This document shows positions 34,699 through 43,698 of a stretch of DNA of 64,000 nt, piece after piece; position 1 is the stretch's first letter; every line of letters begins with the position of its first letter. Position numbers and translations under genes: made by a program. The notes below the pieces were generated by a model, which saw only the letters and a list, made by a program, of their open reading frames with translations, made no database searches and was not told the DNA's origin. Source of the DNA: Pseudoxanthomonas suwonensis (GTDB lineage: Bacteria > Pseudomonadota > Gammaproteobacteria > Xanthomonadales > Xanthomonadaceae); the NCBI RefSeq assembly GCF_000972865.1, contig NZ_CP011144.1, forward strand, positions 186,001 through 250,000. Direction: 5' to 3'.

Positions 34699-37680
34699 TC
34701 ACCAGTCGATGCCGATGCCCAGCTTGAAGGTCCGCGTGGGCAGTGCGATCGCGTTGGGCGTGCCCCAGAGCGGATTCTGGGGCTCGCCGGCGCCGCCGCG
34801 CCAGTCCTCGTAGCCGGCGTAGTTGGTCCAGTCGAACACGTTGAGCACGTCGAAGCGCAGCCGCAGGCGCACGTTGCTGCCGGTGTCGAACACCTTCTCC
34901 ACCGCCAGGTCGACCTGCTTGAAGTCGTCGTCCGGCGTGTAGCTGGCGAAATGGCAGAAGGCCCATTCCGGCATGTTGCAGTTCTGGTAGTAGCGCGGGG
35001 TGGCATCGGACCACACGCCCTTGCCGGAGAACGTCAGCCCCAAGGGCCCGTCCCAGATGCCGGAGGCGACCACCCGGTTCTCCGGGACCTTGCCCGGGAA
35101 CCAGCCGTAGTCCTCGATGAACTCGGCGTTGAACGCGCCGGGCCAGCCGTCGATCGGGCTGTTCTGCTCCGAATCGGTCCAGGTGTAGGCCAGCGTCGCG
35201 CCCCAGCCGGACGAACGCGTGTAGGGCTTCTCGAGCTTGAGGTAGACCGCATGGGTGCGCGTCTCCAGCGCGTTCTGCCCGAGGATCAGGTTGGAGAACG
35301 GGGCGAAGCCCTGGCCCCACGGCGGCGGATCGGTCGCGCCCGGCGGGTCGGGCGGGAAGAACAGCCCGTCGTCACGCCGGTTGCCGAGCAGGAACGCGAT
35401 GCCGTCGTGGCTCCTGACGTAGGAGTACATGACCTCGGTGTGCCAGTCGTGGCCCCAGGCCCCGAACATGTTGCGCATGCCCAGGCCGTACTGGTCCGAA
35501 TACGGCACCACCAGGTTGTTATTCATCAGGAACACTTCGCGCCCGGAACCGGCGACGGCTGTGCCGCGCAGGTAGTCCGGGTCGAGGTAGTTCGGATCCC
35601 ACTCGCGGCAGATGGCACTGGTGGCGGTGTCGCACGGATGCATCGCCGTGTTGAAGTCGTAGACGTACTGGCCCCAGCTGGCCTTGGACTGCTCGTTCTG
35701 CAGGTAGTCGAACAGGTTGCGGTCGTACGAACGGCCGGCGCCGCCGAAGATCACGTGCCGCTGGTCGGCGTTGAGGTCGTACGAGAAACCGAAGCGCGGC
35801 GCCCAGTTGTTGCGGTCCGGATCGCGGTTGCCGCCGGTGCTGATGTAGTCGTTGATGTCGATGCCGGAGTTGGACAGGTTGGTGTTGGAGTTCTGCAGGG
35901 CGGTGACCACTTCCACCGGGGTCACGTAATCCTCGTAGCTGGGCGTGGTCTCCACGTCCCAGCGCACGCCCAGGTTCAGGGTCAGGTGCTCGTTGACCTC
36001 CCAGTCGTCCTGGATGTAGATGCCGAACTGGGTGTTCGCCGAACTGGCGGTGCCGTCGCCGAACCCGGCCACCGGCGCGCCGAACCGCACCTGGATCGGC
36101 ACCGACAGGCTCTCGTTGATGTCGTAGTAGAACTGCGGGTTGTACCGGTTCTGCTCCAGCGTCTCCAGGTCCACGCGCTTGTACTTGATGCCCATCTTGA
36201 GCGTGTGGCCGCTCCAGCCGGTGAAGGTCAGGTCGTCCTGGAACGACCAGCCCTTCTGGCCCTTGTCCTGGTAGTTGTCGCTGCCGCCGCTGCGGACGAT
36301 CAGGGTGCCGTCCCGGGACGTACCGTTGTTGCCCGTGACCAGGTAGTAGCCCGGGATGAAGTTGGCCGGTTGCGGGCTCCAGAACGCGTCCTCGTAGGTG
36401 ATGTGCGCGTCGTTGAGCCAGTCGCCCGCGGTCCACTGCCAGCGCAGGTCGACCCGGGTCTCCTCGTTGGTGTTGAACGTGGCCGCCGACGGCATGCGCT
36501 CGTCGCCGACCTGGATGGTCTCGCTTTCGTCCCGGTACTTGGCGGTCAACTCGAAATAGTGGTTCTCGCCGATCAGCCAGTCGACCTTGCCGAAGTACAG
36601 GTCCTCCTTGAACGGCGAGGTGTAGGTGCCGTTCCCGAATTCGCGCTGGAACTCCTCGGGCAGTCCGCTCAGGTCGTAGCCGGCACCGAGACGGAACGTC
36701 CTCGGCGAGCTGAACTCCTTGGCCTCGTAGGCCACGAAGAAGTGCGCCACGTCCTGCGCGATCGGCCCGCCGAAGGACACGCCGTACTGCTCCTGCCTGC
36801 TTTCGGCCTTGGTCGCGCCCGGCCTGCGCTCGAAATCGGTACGGGCGCGCCAGTCGGTCATCGTGAGGTCCCAGAAGAAGCTGCCCTCGAACTGGTTGCT
36901 GCCCGAGCGGGTGGCGGCGACGACCGCGGCGCTGCTCAGCTGGTCGTACTCGGCCTTGTAGTTCTGGGTGATGACCTTGTACTCGCCGATCGCCGACTGC
37001 GGGAACGGGTTGCCGCGGCTGGTGTCCTGGCCGCTGATGCCGCCGGTGGTGACGTAGTTCTTCTGGCCCACGCCGTCGATGAACACGTTGACCGCGTTGG
37101 CGCTCTGCGCGCCCGAGCGCAGGCGGGTATTGCCGCTGGCGTCGGTGATGAACTGCACGCCCGGCACGGTGTCGGCGAAGGCGAGGAAGTTGCGGCTGTT
37201 CTGCGGCAGCGCCTCGATCTGCCGGGTGCTGATGTAGGTGGCCACTTCCGAGGTGCGCGTCTCCACCGCCGTAGCCACGACCTGCACGGTATCCAGCGTG
37301 GTCGCCTCGCCGGCCGGGCCCGTTTCCGCCACGCCGCCCACGCCGAGATTGAGCGTGGCGGTCTGTCCCACCTGCACGGTCAGTTCGCGGGTGGTGGTCT
37401 GCCCGCCGGACTGGGCCTCGATGCGGTAGGTGCCGGGCGGCAGGCCGGTGATGCTGTAGCCGCCGTTGGCGCCAGCCTGAACGCTGCGACGCAGGCCGGT
37501 GGCGGTGTTGACCACGACCACCTGCGCGTCGGACGCAGGCGCCGAATCGGCCATGACCTGGCCGCGGATGGTGGCGCCGGTGCTCTGCGCCAGTGCCGGC
37601 GCGGCCCCCAGCACCAGGCAGCCGGCCAGGGCCACCGTGAGCAGTTTGCGTACGGGCCTGCCATTGCGTTTGCCGTTCAT
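34699..37680 (-). CDS. TonB-dependent receptor with carboxypeptidase-regulatory N-domain
   Basis: A 993-residue outer-membrane transporter. The signal peptide ends GAAPALA near residue 31. A carboxypeptidase-regulatory-like beta-domain follows (about 35-115, with GGYSITGLPPGTYRIEAQ), then a plug (about 145-270, LPQNSRNFLAFADTVPGV) and a beta-barrel. The C-terminus ends in an aromatic pattern (KLGIGIDW), as outer-membrane barrels do. This Oar/SusC-like class in Xanthomonadaceae imports glycans. The ATG at 37680 is at the end of a purine-rich leader (GGGAGG). It lies directly downstream of the LacI regulator. Confidence 0.92.
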   Translation of the reverse strand: MNGKRNGRPVRKLLTVALAGCLVLGAAPALAQSTGATIRGQVMADSAPASDAQVVVVNTATGLRRSVQAGANGGYSITGLPPGTYRIEAQSGGQTTTRELTVQVGQTATLNLGVGGVAETGPAGEATTLDTVQVVATAVETRTSEVATYISTRQIEALPQNSRNFLAFADTVPGVQFITDASGNTRLRSGAQSANAVNVFIDGVGQKNYVTTGGISGQDTSRGNPFPQSAIGEYKVITQNYKAEYDQLSSAAVVAATRSGSNQFEGSFFWDLTMTDWRARTDFERRPGATKAESRQEQYGVSFGGPIAQDVAHFFVAYEAKEFSSPRTFRLGAGYDLSGLPEEFQREFGNGTYTSPFKEDLYFGKVDWLIGENHYFELTAKYRDESETIQVGDERMPSAATFNTNEETRVDLRWQWTAGDWLNDAHITYEDAFWSPQPANFIPGYYLVTGNNGTSRDGTLIVRSGGSDNYQDKGQKGWSFQDDLTFTGWSGHTLKMGIKYKRVDLETLEQNRYNPQFYYDINESLSVPIQVRFGAPVAGFGDGTASSANTQFGIYIQDDWEVNEHLTLNLGVRWDVETTPSYEDYVTPVEVVTALQNSNTNLSNSGIDINDYISTGGNRDPDRNNWAPRFGFSYDLNADQRHVIFGGAGRSYDRNLFDYLQNEQSKASWGQYVYDFNTAMHPCDTATSAICREWDPNYLDPDYLRGTAVAGSGREVFLMNNNLVVPYSDQYGLGMRNMFGAWGHDWHTEVMYSYVRSHDGIAFLLGNRRDDGLFFPPDPPGATDPPPWGQGFAPFSNLILGQNALETRTHAVYLKLEKPYTRSSGWGATLAYTWTDSEQNSPIDGWPGAFNAEFIEDYGWFPGKVPENRVVASGIWDGPLGLTFSGKGVWSDATPRYYQNCNMPEWAFCHFASYTPDDDFKQVDLAVEKVFDTGSNVRLRLRFDVLNVFDWTNYAGYEDWRGGAGEPQNPLWGTPNAIALPTRTFKLGIGIDW

Positions 37681-37717
37681 CGATCTTCCCTCCCAGGACA
37701 GATATCGATCGGGTTGT

Positions 37718-38764
37718 CTATTCGGACTTCTTCGTACGCCTGGCGGCCACCGGCCGCGCCGGCGCGGCGCTGGACTGGCGCACGACCAGTTCGGGCACCA
37801 GCACATGGCGTGGTTCCAACACCGCCTCGCCGGCCTCGATCTCCACCAGCAGGCGCTTCAGGGCGTTTCCGCCGAGTTCGGCGATACTCACCCGCATCGT
37901 GGTCAACGAAGGGTGAACGAACCGCGCCAGCGGGATGTCGTCGAACCCGGCGAGCGCGATGTCGCGCGGCACTTCCAGGCCCGCCTGGGCGAAGGCGTAC
38001 AGGCAACCCAGCGCCATCATGTCGTTGGCGGCGAACACCGCATCGGGGCGATCGCCCGTGTCCAGGATCGCGCGTCCGGCGCGATGGCCCGAGGCCTCGC
38101 CGAAATCACCCGGGTATTCGCTGCCGCGCGCGCCGCTCTCGCTGGCGATGGCGTCGCGGAAGCCGCGCAGGCGCTCGCGCGCATCGTGGTTGTGCTCGGG
38201 CCCGCCGATGAAGGCGAGGTGCCGGTGGCCCAGCGAGAGCAGGTGGCGGGTCATCGCCACCGCGCCGGCATGGTTGTCGATCTCGAACACCGGCCAGGCC
38301 GGCTCGTGCTGCTGGGTGCTGATCAGCACCACCGGCAGCGACTGCGGCAGGTTCTCGGCCAGGAAGCCCGGGCGCTCGGCGTAGGGCGACATCACCAGCA
38401 GCCCGTCCACCCGCCCGCGCATCGCGCGCAGCGCGGCGGCCTGCTCGTCGGGATCGCCGTGGTAGCTGGACAGCAGCAGGTGGCGCCCGGCGGCGCGCGC
38501 CCGCGAGTCGATGCCGCGGATCAGTTCGGAGAAGAATTCGCCATGCAGGTCCGGCAGCACCACGCCGATGGTCTGGGTGCTGCGGCTGCTGAGGCTGCGC
38601 GCGGCCGCGTGCGGGCTGTAGCGCAGGCGGTGGGCCACTTCCAGCACCTGCCGGCGTACCGGCTCGGCGACGTTGCTGTGTCCGTTCAGGGCACGGGACA
38701 CGGTGGCCACCGAGACATTGGCCTCGCGTGCGACATCGCGGATGGTGACCGCCTGGCGTCCCAT
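37718..38764 (-). CDS. LacI-family transcriptional regulator
   Basis: A 348-residue regulator. The helix-turn-helix is VAREANVSVATVSRALN at about 10-27, followed by the hinge and a periplasmic-binding-like effector domain (about 65-330) with VVLPDLHGEFFSELIRGI and FAANDMMALGCLYAFAQAG. It heads a run of seven same-strand genes for glycan import and breakdown. Two LacI-type palindromes lie just upstream, suggesting control of the locus and of itself. The inducer is unknown, probably a sugar derived from the glycan. Confidence 0.93.
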   Translation of the reverse strand: MGRQAVTIRDVAREANVSVATVSRALNGHSNVAEPVRRQVLEVAHRLRYSPHAAARSLSSRSTQTIGVVLPDLHGEFFSELIRGIDSRARAAGRHLLLSSYHGDPDEQAAALRAMRGRVDGLLVMSPYAERPGFLAENLPQSLPVVLISTQQHEPAWPVFEIDNHAGAVAMTRHLLSLGHRHLAFIGGPEHNHDARERLRGFRDAIASESGARGSEYPGDFGEASGHRAGRAILDTGDRPDAVFAANDMMALGCLYAFAQAGLEVPRDIALAGFDDIPLARFVHPSLTTMRVSIAELGGNALKRLLVEIEAGEAVLEPRHVLVPELVVRQSSAAPARPVAARRTKKSE

Positions 38765-38804
38765 TACGCTCCTCGCCCGGTCGAGCGAGCGACCGGTGCG
38801 GCAC

Positions 38805-38818
38805 TGTAACCGTTTTCA
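38805..38818. promoter_or_regulatory. LacI-family operator 1
   Basis: TGTAACCGTTTTCA, read on the other strand TGAAAACGGTTACA, matches the LacI-family consensus TGnAAnCGnTTnCA at every fixed position. It lies about 40 nt before the lacI start on the transcribed side. This is a likely site for the adjacent regulator. Confidence 0.65.
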
Positions 38819-38851
38819 GAGCGCAAGGGAACCGTGGGCGAACCGGGATGA

Positions 38852-38867
38852 TTGATAGCGCTATCAA
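38852..38867. promoter_or_regulatory. LacI-type operator 2 (perfect 16-bp palindrome)
   Basis: TTGATAGCGCTATCAA is a perfect palindrome with a central CG, the form typical of LacI-family operators. It lies 48 bp centre-to-centre from operator 1. Two differently spelled operators before one regulator gene suggest looping or a second regulator. Confidence 0.65.
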
Positions 38868-39360
38868 CAAGATATCCTGCATTCCTCATGTTGCAGTGCA
38901 TCAAAGGCATGCCATGGTCATCGGGATCCCGCCCGGGCAACGCCGGTTCCGCAGTCGCCGGAACGACCGGCCCGGTCTGGCGCGTGGATCCGGGCCCGAC
39001 CGCAGTGCATCCCCGCCGCCGGCCCGCGTGTGCTGCCGCTGGACAGCCGCCGGGGCAGCGCTTACCCTTGCCTTCACACGTTGGCCGGAAGCAGCGGCCC
39101 GCCGGACCAGGGAACGACACGGGACGCCCCGCCAAGAGGGTGCCCGCCACTCCCGGCGACCGAATCGCTGCCCCTCCCCGCCACACGCAGACGACCTCCC
39201 CGGCTGTCGGCCGCCGCCCCTTCCGCGGCGCCGGGCCTGTATTTGATGTGCTTGTATCGGCGCCCGTCCCGGCCTTCCGGCGACGTCCGCCATCGCAGGC
39301 GCAGCACGCGCCTTCCCCGCGCCGCTGCGCGCCCCCGTACCGGGCCTGGCTTCCGAGCAG
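38868..39360. other. Gap between lacI and scpA, no gene seen
   Basis: About 490 nt of GC-rich DNA between divergent genes. Open frames here have no protein-like composition, and no repeat of the families above is present. It should hold the promoter of scpAB-rluB. Confidence 0.4.
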
Positions 39361-40275
39361 ATGAGTTCCGAACCCGCGCAAGACGCGACCCCGACAACGC
39401 AGCCGCCTTCGGCCCCGCAGCAGCAGGAAATGCCGCTGGCGGTAGTGCATGGGCAGCCGCTGCTGCAGATCCCGCAGGACCTGTACATCCCGCCGGACGC
39501 GCTGGAGGTGATCCTCGACGCGTTCGAGGGACCGCTGGACCTGCTGCTGTACCTGATCCGCCGGCAGAACCTGGACATCCTCGACATCCCGGTCGCCGAG
39601 ATCACCCGCCAGTACGTCGACTACATCGGCGCGATGCAGGACCTGCGCTTCGAGCTGGCGGCCGAATACCTGGTCATGGCCGCGATCCTGGCCGAGATCA
39701 AGTCGCGGATGCTGCTGCCGCGGCCGGTGAGCGAGGACGGCGACGAGGCCGACCCGCGCGCCGAGCTGGTCCGCCGGCTGCAGGAGTACGAGCGCTTCAA
39801 GCAGGCCGCCGAGGACATCGACGCCCTGCCGCGCCAGGACCGCGACACCACCCCGGTGCAGGCGTTCGTGCCGGACCGCGCGGTGGTCCGGCTGCCGCCG
39901 CCGGTGGACCTGCGCGAGATGCTGCTGGCCCTGCACGACGTGCTCAAGCGCGCCGAGCTGTTCAGCGGCCACCACATCAAGCGTGAGGCGCTGAGCGTGC
40001 GCCAGCGCATGGGCGAGGTGCTGCAGCGGCTGGACGACGGCAAGTTCCACCGCTTCGAGACCCTGTTCACCGCCGAGGAAGGCAAGCTCGGGGTGCTGGT
40101 GACCTTCCTCTCGCTGCTGGAACTGGCCAAGGAGCAGTTGCTGGACATCGTCCAGGACGCACCGCTGGCACCGATCTACGTCAAGTCGCTGGCGATCGGC
40201 AACACCAACGAACCGCTGCAGTTCCACAGCGAGTTCGACGACGGCGACGCCGCCAACGAGCCGGCCGCGGGCTGA
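39361..40275 (+). CDS. scpA: Segregation and condensation protein A
   Basis: The kleisin subunit of the Smc-ScpAB condensin. The 304-residue protein shows the family's FEGPLDLLLYLIRRQNLDI followed by DIPVAEITRQYVDYI, and EYLVMAAILAEIKSRMLLPR. A C-terminal winged-helix region (about 220-275, FETLFTAEEGKLGVLVTFLS) contacts the Smc head. The first ~45 residues are a low-complexity Pro/Gln leader. It is followed after 38 nt by scpB. An smc gene is not in the window. Confidence 0.94.
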   Translation: MSSEPAQDATPTTQPPSAPQQQEMPLAVVHGQPLLQIPQDLYIPPDALEVILDAFEGPLDLLLYLIRRQNLDILDIPVAEITRQYVDYIGAMQDLRFELAAEYLVMAAILAEIKSRMLLPRPVSEDGDEADPRAELVRRLQEYERFKQAAEDIDALPRQDRDTTPVQAFVPDRAVVRLPPPVDLREMLLALHDVLKRAELFSGHHIKREALSVRQRMGEVLQRLDDGKFHRFETLFTAEEGKLGVLVTFLSLLELAKEQLLDIVQDAPLAPIYVKSLAIGNTNEPLQFHSEFDDGDAANEPAAG

Positions 40276-40313
40276 CCGCCCGTGCCGCCCATCCACCAGA
40301 CCCTGCGAGATCC

Positions 40314-41234
40314 ATGGACCAGGCGCTGATCAACCGTATCGTCGAGGCCGCATTGCTGGCCGCCAACCAGCCGCTGGCGCTGGCCCAGCTGCACGCGCTG
40401 TTCCCCGAGGACGCCCCGGCGCCGCCCGGCAGCGTCGAGGCCGCGCTCGAGCAGCTGGCCGAGGCCTGCGCCGACCGTGGCGTGGAACTGGTCGAGGTCG
40501 CCTCCGGCTTCCGCTACCAGGTCAAGGCCGAGGTGCACGGCTGGGTCGCGCGGCTGTGGACCGAGCGCAAGACCAAGTACACCCGTGCCACCCTGGAGAC
40601 CCTGGCGCTGATCGCCTACCGCCAGCCGATCACCCGCGGCGAGATCGAGCAGGTCCGCGGCGTGGCGGTGAGCAGCAACATCATCCAGGCGCTGGAGGAG
40701 CGCGAGTGGATCCGCGTGGTCGGCCACCGCGACGTGCCCGGCAGGCCGGCGCTGTACGGCACCACCAAGGGCTTCCTCGACTACTTCGGGCTCAAGCGCC
40801 TGGACGAACTGCCGCCGCTGTCGGAACTGAAGGACATCGGCGAACTGGAACCGCAGCTGCCGCTGGATCCGGAAGCGGCGCCGGCGCAGGCCGGCATCGC
40901 CCGCGACAACGACGACGATGCCGGTACCGCCGGCGGCCAGGACGATGCACCGCAGGCTGACGCGGCGGCGCAGGACGACAGCGTGCAATCCGGCGACGCC
41001 GGTTCGGCACCCGATGCCGCGCCGGACGTCGACGCCGGCGCGCAAGAAGACCCGGCCGGCGCCGCTGCCGGCGACGACACCAGCCCCGCATCCGTTCCCG
41101 ACGACGTGGCCGACGCTGCCGACGCCGGGGAAGACACCGATACTCCCTCCCCGCCAGAGGCCGACGACGCCTCCGGCGATCCCGAAACCCAGGCCACGGA
41201 AGACACCGACGGCCGGAGCAAGATCCATGACTGA
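40314..41234 (+). CDS. scpB: Segregation and condensation protein B with long acidic tail
   Basis: ScpB dimerises through two winged-helix domains and binds ScpA in the condensin complex. Residues 1-185 contain the family blocks TRATLETLALIAYRQPITRG and RALYG-like GRPALYGTTKGFLDYFG. From about residue 195 to 306 the protein is a disordered tail rich in Asp, Ala and Glu, with no family counterpart of that length in E. coli-like relatives. The stop overlaps the rluB start by 8 nt. Confidence 0.92.
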   Translation: MDQALINRIVEAALLAANQPLALAQLHALFPEDAPAPPGSVEAALEQLAEACADRGVELVEVASGFRYQVKAEVHGWVARLWTERKTKYTRATLETLALIAYRQPITRGEIEQVRGVAVSSNIIQALEEREWIRVVGHRDVPGRPALYGTTKGFLDYFGLKRLDELPPLSELKDIGELEPQLPLDPEAAPAQAGIARDNDDDAGTAGGQDDAPQADAAAQDDSVQSGDAGSAPDAAPDVDAGAQEDPAGAAAGDDTSPASVPDDVADAADAGEDTDTPSPPEADDASGDPETQATEDTDGRSKIHD

Positions 41235-42756
41235 TTCAACCCCCCGCAAGCCCCTCGGCAAGCTGTCGCTGAAGCGCGGCGAAGAAGCCGCCGCTCCCGC
41301 CAAGCTCGAGGAACGCCTGCACAAGGTCCTGGCCCAGGCCGGGCTCGGCTCGCGCCGCGCGCTGGAGCAGCGCATCGCCGACGGCCTGGTCAAGGTCAAC
41401 GGCGAGGTCGCCCAGGTCGGCCAGAGCATCCGCAGCGGCGACCGCGTCGAGCTCGATGGCAAGGCCTTCGTCGCCTCGGCGCTGACCGAGCCTGCGCGCG
41501 TTCTGGTCTACAACAAGCCCGAGGGCGAAGTGACCACCCGCGAGGATCCCGAGGGCCGCCCGACCATCTTCGAGGCGCTGCCGCGGCTGAAGGGCGCGCG
41601 CTGGATCGCGGTCGGCCGCCTGGACATCAACACCACCGGCCTGCTGCTGCTGACCACCGACGGCGAGATCGCCAACGCGATGATGCACCCCTCGCACGAG
41701 GTCGAGCGCGAGTACGTGGTGCGCGTGCGCGCGCCGGAAGGCCAGGACAGCGTGCCGGACAACCTCGTCGACCGCCTCGCCCGCGGCGTGGCGCTGGAGG
41801 ACGGCCCGGCCAAGTTCGATCGGATCGAGCGCATCGGCGGCACCAGCACACCCGGTGAGAGCCGGCACGACTGGTTCAGCGTGGTGGTCAAGGAAGGCCG
41901 CAACCGCGAAGTGCGGCGCCTGTGGGAATCGCAGGGCTGCCAGGTCAGCCGGCTCAAGCGCGTGCGCTACGGCAGCATCAGCCTGCCGCGCGAACTGCTG
42001 CGCGGCCAGTCGCAGGAACTGCCGGCGCCGCAGGTCGAAGCGCTGCGCAAGGAACTGGCGCTGGAGGACAACAGCGCCTCGACCCTGACCCTGCAGCCGG
42101 TGATCGGCCAGCGCCGCGCGGCCAAGTCGACCGTGCACGTCGGCCGCGAGCGCGGTCCCGGCCAGGCCTACGTCAACGGCCACAACACCGCCGACGAAGG
42201 CCGCGAGCTGCGCCGCTTCGACCACGTGCGCGAAGACCGCCGCGGCGGCCGCGGCGGCAAGAAGCCACATGGCGGGCTGACAGTGAGCGGCGAAATGGCA
42301 GCCAAGCAGTCGCAGAAGCCGTTCAAGCAGCGCAAGCAGAAGGGCCCCAAGCCGCTGCCGGACGGCAACCCGGCCGCGTTCCGCAGCTGGTACGTGCCCG
42401 AGGGCGTGAGCACCGGCCCCAGCGGCCACCGCAACGCCGGTCCCGGCGGCAAGCCGCGCTACGGCAAGCCGGGAGGTGGCGCTGGCGGCGGCGGCGGACA
42501 GGGCCAAGGCCAGGGCCAGGGTCCGCGCAAGAACGCCCGCCCCTACGGCCATCCCGGCAGCGCCCCGCACTTCCCGTCCGACCACGCCACCCCGGGCGGC
42601 CACCCGCAGGACCGCAATCGCGGACCGCGCGGCAACAATGCCCGCCCCGGCGGACCGCGGCCGGCCGGTCGGCCGGGCGGCGGACCGCGTCCGGGCGGCA
42701 ACCGCCCCGGTGGCGCCCCGCGCGGCGGCAACCGCGGGCCGCGCGGCCAGGGCTGA
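41227..42756 (+). CDS. rluB: 23S rRNA pseudouridine synthase B with Gly-rich tail
   Basis: Makes pseudouridine 2605 of 23S rRNA (E. coli numbering). The N-terminal S4 RNA-binding domain (about 28-75, LHKVLAQAGLGSRRALEQRI) is followed by the RsuA-type catalytic domain. The catalytic Asp lies in VGRLDINTTGLLLLT and the family motif in EGRNREVRRLWES. The enzyme core ends near residue 265. The remaining ~240 residues form a basic Gly/Arg/Pro/Gln-rich tail that should be disordered and may bind RNA. Last gene of the scpA-scpB-rluB unit. Confidence 0.92.
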   Translation: MTDSTPRKPLGKLSLKRGEEAAAPAKLEERLHKVLAQAGLGSRRALEQRIADGLVKVNGEVAQVGQSIRSGDRVELDGKAFVASALTEPARVLVYNKPEGEVTTREDPEGRPTIFEALPRLKGARWIAVGRLDINTTGLLLLTTDGEIANAMMHPSHEVEREYVVRVRAPEGQDSVPDNLVDRLARGVALEDGPAKFDRIERIGGTSTPGESRHDWFSVVVKEGRNREVRRLWESQGCQVSRLKRVRYGSISLPRELLRGQSQELPAPQVEALRKELALEDNSASTLTLQPVIGQRRAAKSTVHVGRERGPGQAYVNGHNTADEGRELRRFDHVREDRRGGRGGKKPHGGLTVSGEMAAKQSQKPFKQRKQKGPKPLPDGNPAAFRSWYVPEGVSTGPSGHRNAGPGGKPRYGKPGGGAGGGGGQGQGQGQGPRKNARPYGHPGSAPHFPSDHATPGGHPQDRNRGPRGNNARPGGPRPAGRPGGGPRPGGNRPGGAPRGGNRGPRGQG

Positions 42757-42831
42757 GTCCCGCACGCGCGGACGCGCGACGCCATCGTGCGGGATGGACG
42801 GTCGGAAGCAGGCTTGCCAGACTGCCCGACC

Positions 42832-43665
42832 ATGACCCTGCGACCGTGGCGTCCGCTCGCCCTCCTGCTGATGCTGCACGCGGCGCCCGCCACGTCGCAG
42901 CCGGCTCCCGTCCACTTTCCCGCGTTCGACTGCGCGCGCGCCGCATCGCCGGTGGAGAAGACGATCTGCGGCGACGCAGACCTGGCCGCGGCCGACCGGC
43001 GGATGGCGGTGCTGTACGAGGCGCTGCTGGCCAAGCAGGCCGACCGCACCGACCGCACGGCACTGCGCCGCGAACAGCGGCGCTGGCTGCGCGACGTGCG
43101 CAACCGCTGCGCCGACTACGACTGCCTGGTTGCCGCCTACCAGACGCGCAACGCGGAATTGCATCGGCGCAACCGGACGCCGCGGCAGCTGCCGCCATGG
43201 CCCACCGCACCCCTGATCGAGCGTCCCATCGCCCGGATCGACGACACCCGCGCCGAGCGCAGGCTGGACCTGCGCAGCGCGGTGCCGCGGCGCCTGCAGC
43301 TGGAGCTGCACGTCGACCCGGACGATCATCTTGACTGGACCCTGCCGGGACCGCGGGTGCTGCTTGAATGCACCGATCCCGGTCACCGCGACGGTTATGC
43401 CCCCGACTTCCGGCATCAGGCCATGGCCTACGGCGTGGAGTTCACTCCGGTTTGGCGCGCGCTCGCCGCGGCCGGTGAAGAATCCACGGACCCTGCTGTG
43501 GCGGAGCGCACCTCACCGCAGCGGGCCTACGGCTTCATCCTGCTGGAACTGGAACTGGGCCGGGACCTGCCGCTGGACCAGGACATCCGCTGCATGGCCG
43601 TGTTCACCGAATGGCTGCTCGAGCGGCCGAGCACGCTGTACCTGGTGGACGCCGCCGGCCGCTGA
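42832..43665 (+). CDS. Exported protein with LprI-like N-domain
   Basis: A 277-residue secreted protein. The signal peptide is PLALLLMLHAAPATSQ. Residues about 30-100 have the LprI/DUF1311 pattern: FDCARAASPVEKTICGD, then LAAADRRMAVLYEALL and REQRRWLRDVRNRC, with four spaced cysteines. LprI domains include a lysozyme inhibitor from Mycobacterium, but the domain is widespread and its role here is open. The C-terminal 160 residues are unique to me. The ATG at 42832 is chosen because the signal peptide follows it directly. Confidence 0.75.
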   Translation: MTLRPWRPLALLLMLHAAPATSQPAPVHFPAFDCARAASPVEKTICGDADLAAADRRMAVLYEALLAKQADRTDRTALRREQRRWLRDVRNRCADYDCLVAAYQTRNAELHRRNRTPRQLPPWPTAPLIERPIARIDDTRAERRLDLRSAVPRRLQLELHVDPDDHLDWTLPGPRVLLECTDPGHRDGYAPDFRHQAMAYGVEFTPVWRALAAAGEESTDPAVAERTSPQRAYGFILLELELGRDLPLDQDIRCMAVFTEWLLERPSTLYLVDAAGR

Positions 43666-43698
43666 AGGCGGACGCAGCGGCGACGCCCGCGCCCGGGT

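Noticed and set aside
38852-39364. 170-residue plus-strand frame upstream of scpA
   Set aside because: It begins inside the LacI palindrome, has shadow-like Pro/Arg/Gly composition and no homologous features.
42758-42794. Hairpin TCCCGCAC...GTGCGGGA after rluB as a terminator
   Set aside because: Stem pairs, but there is no U-run and the loop is long; not enough for a call.
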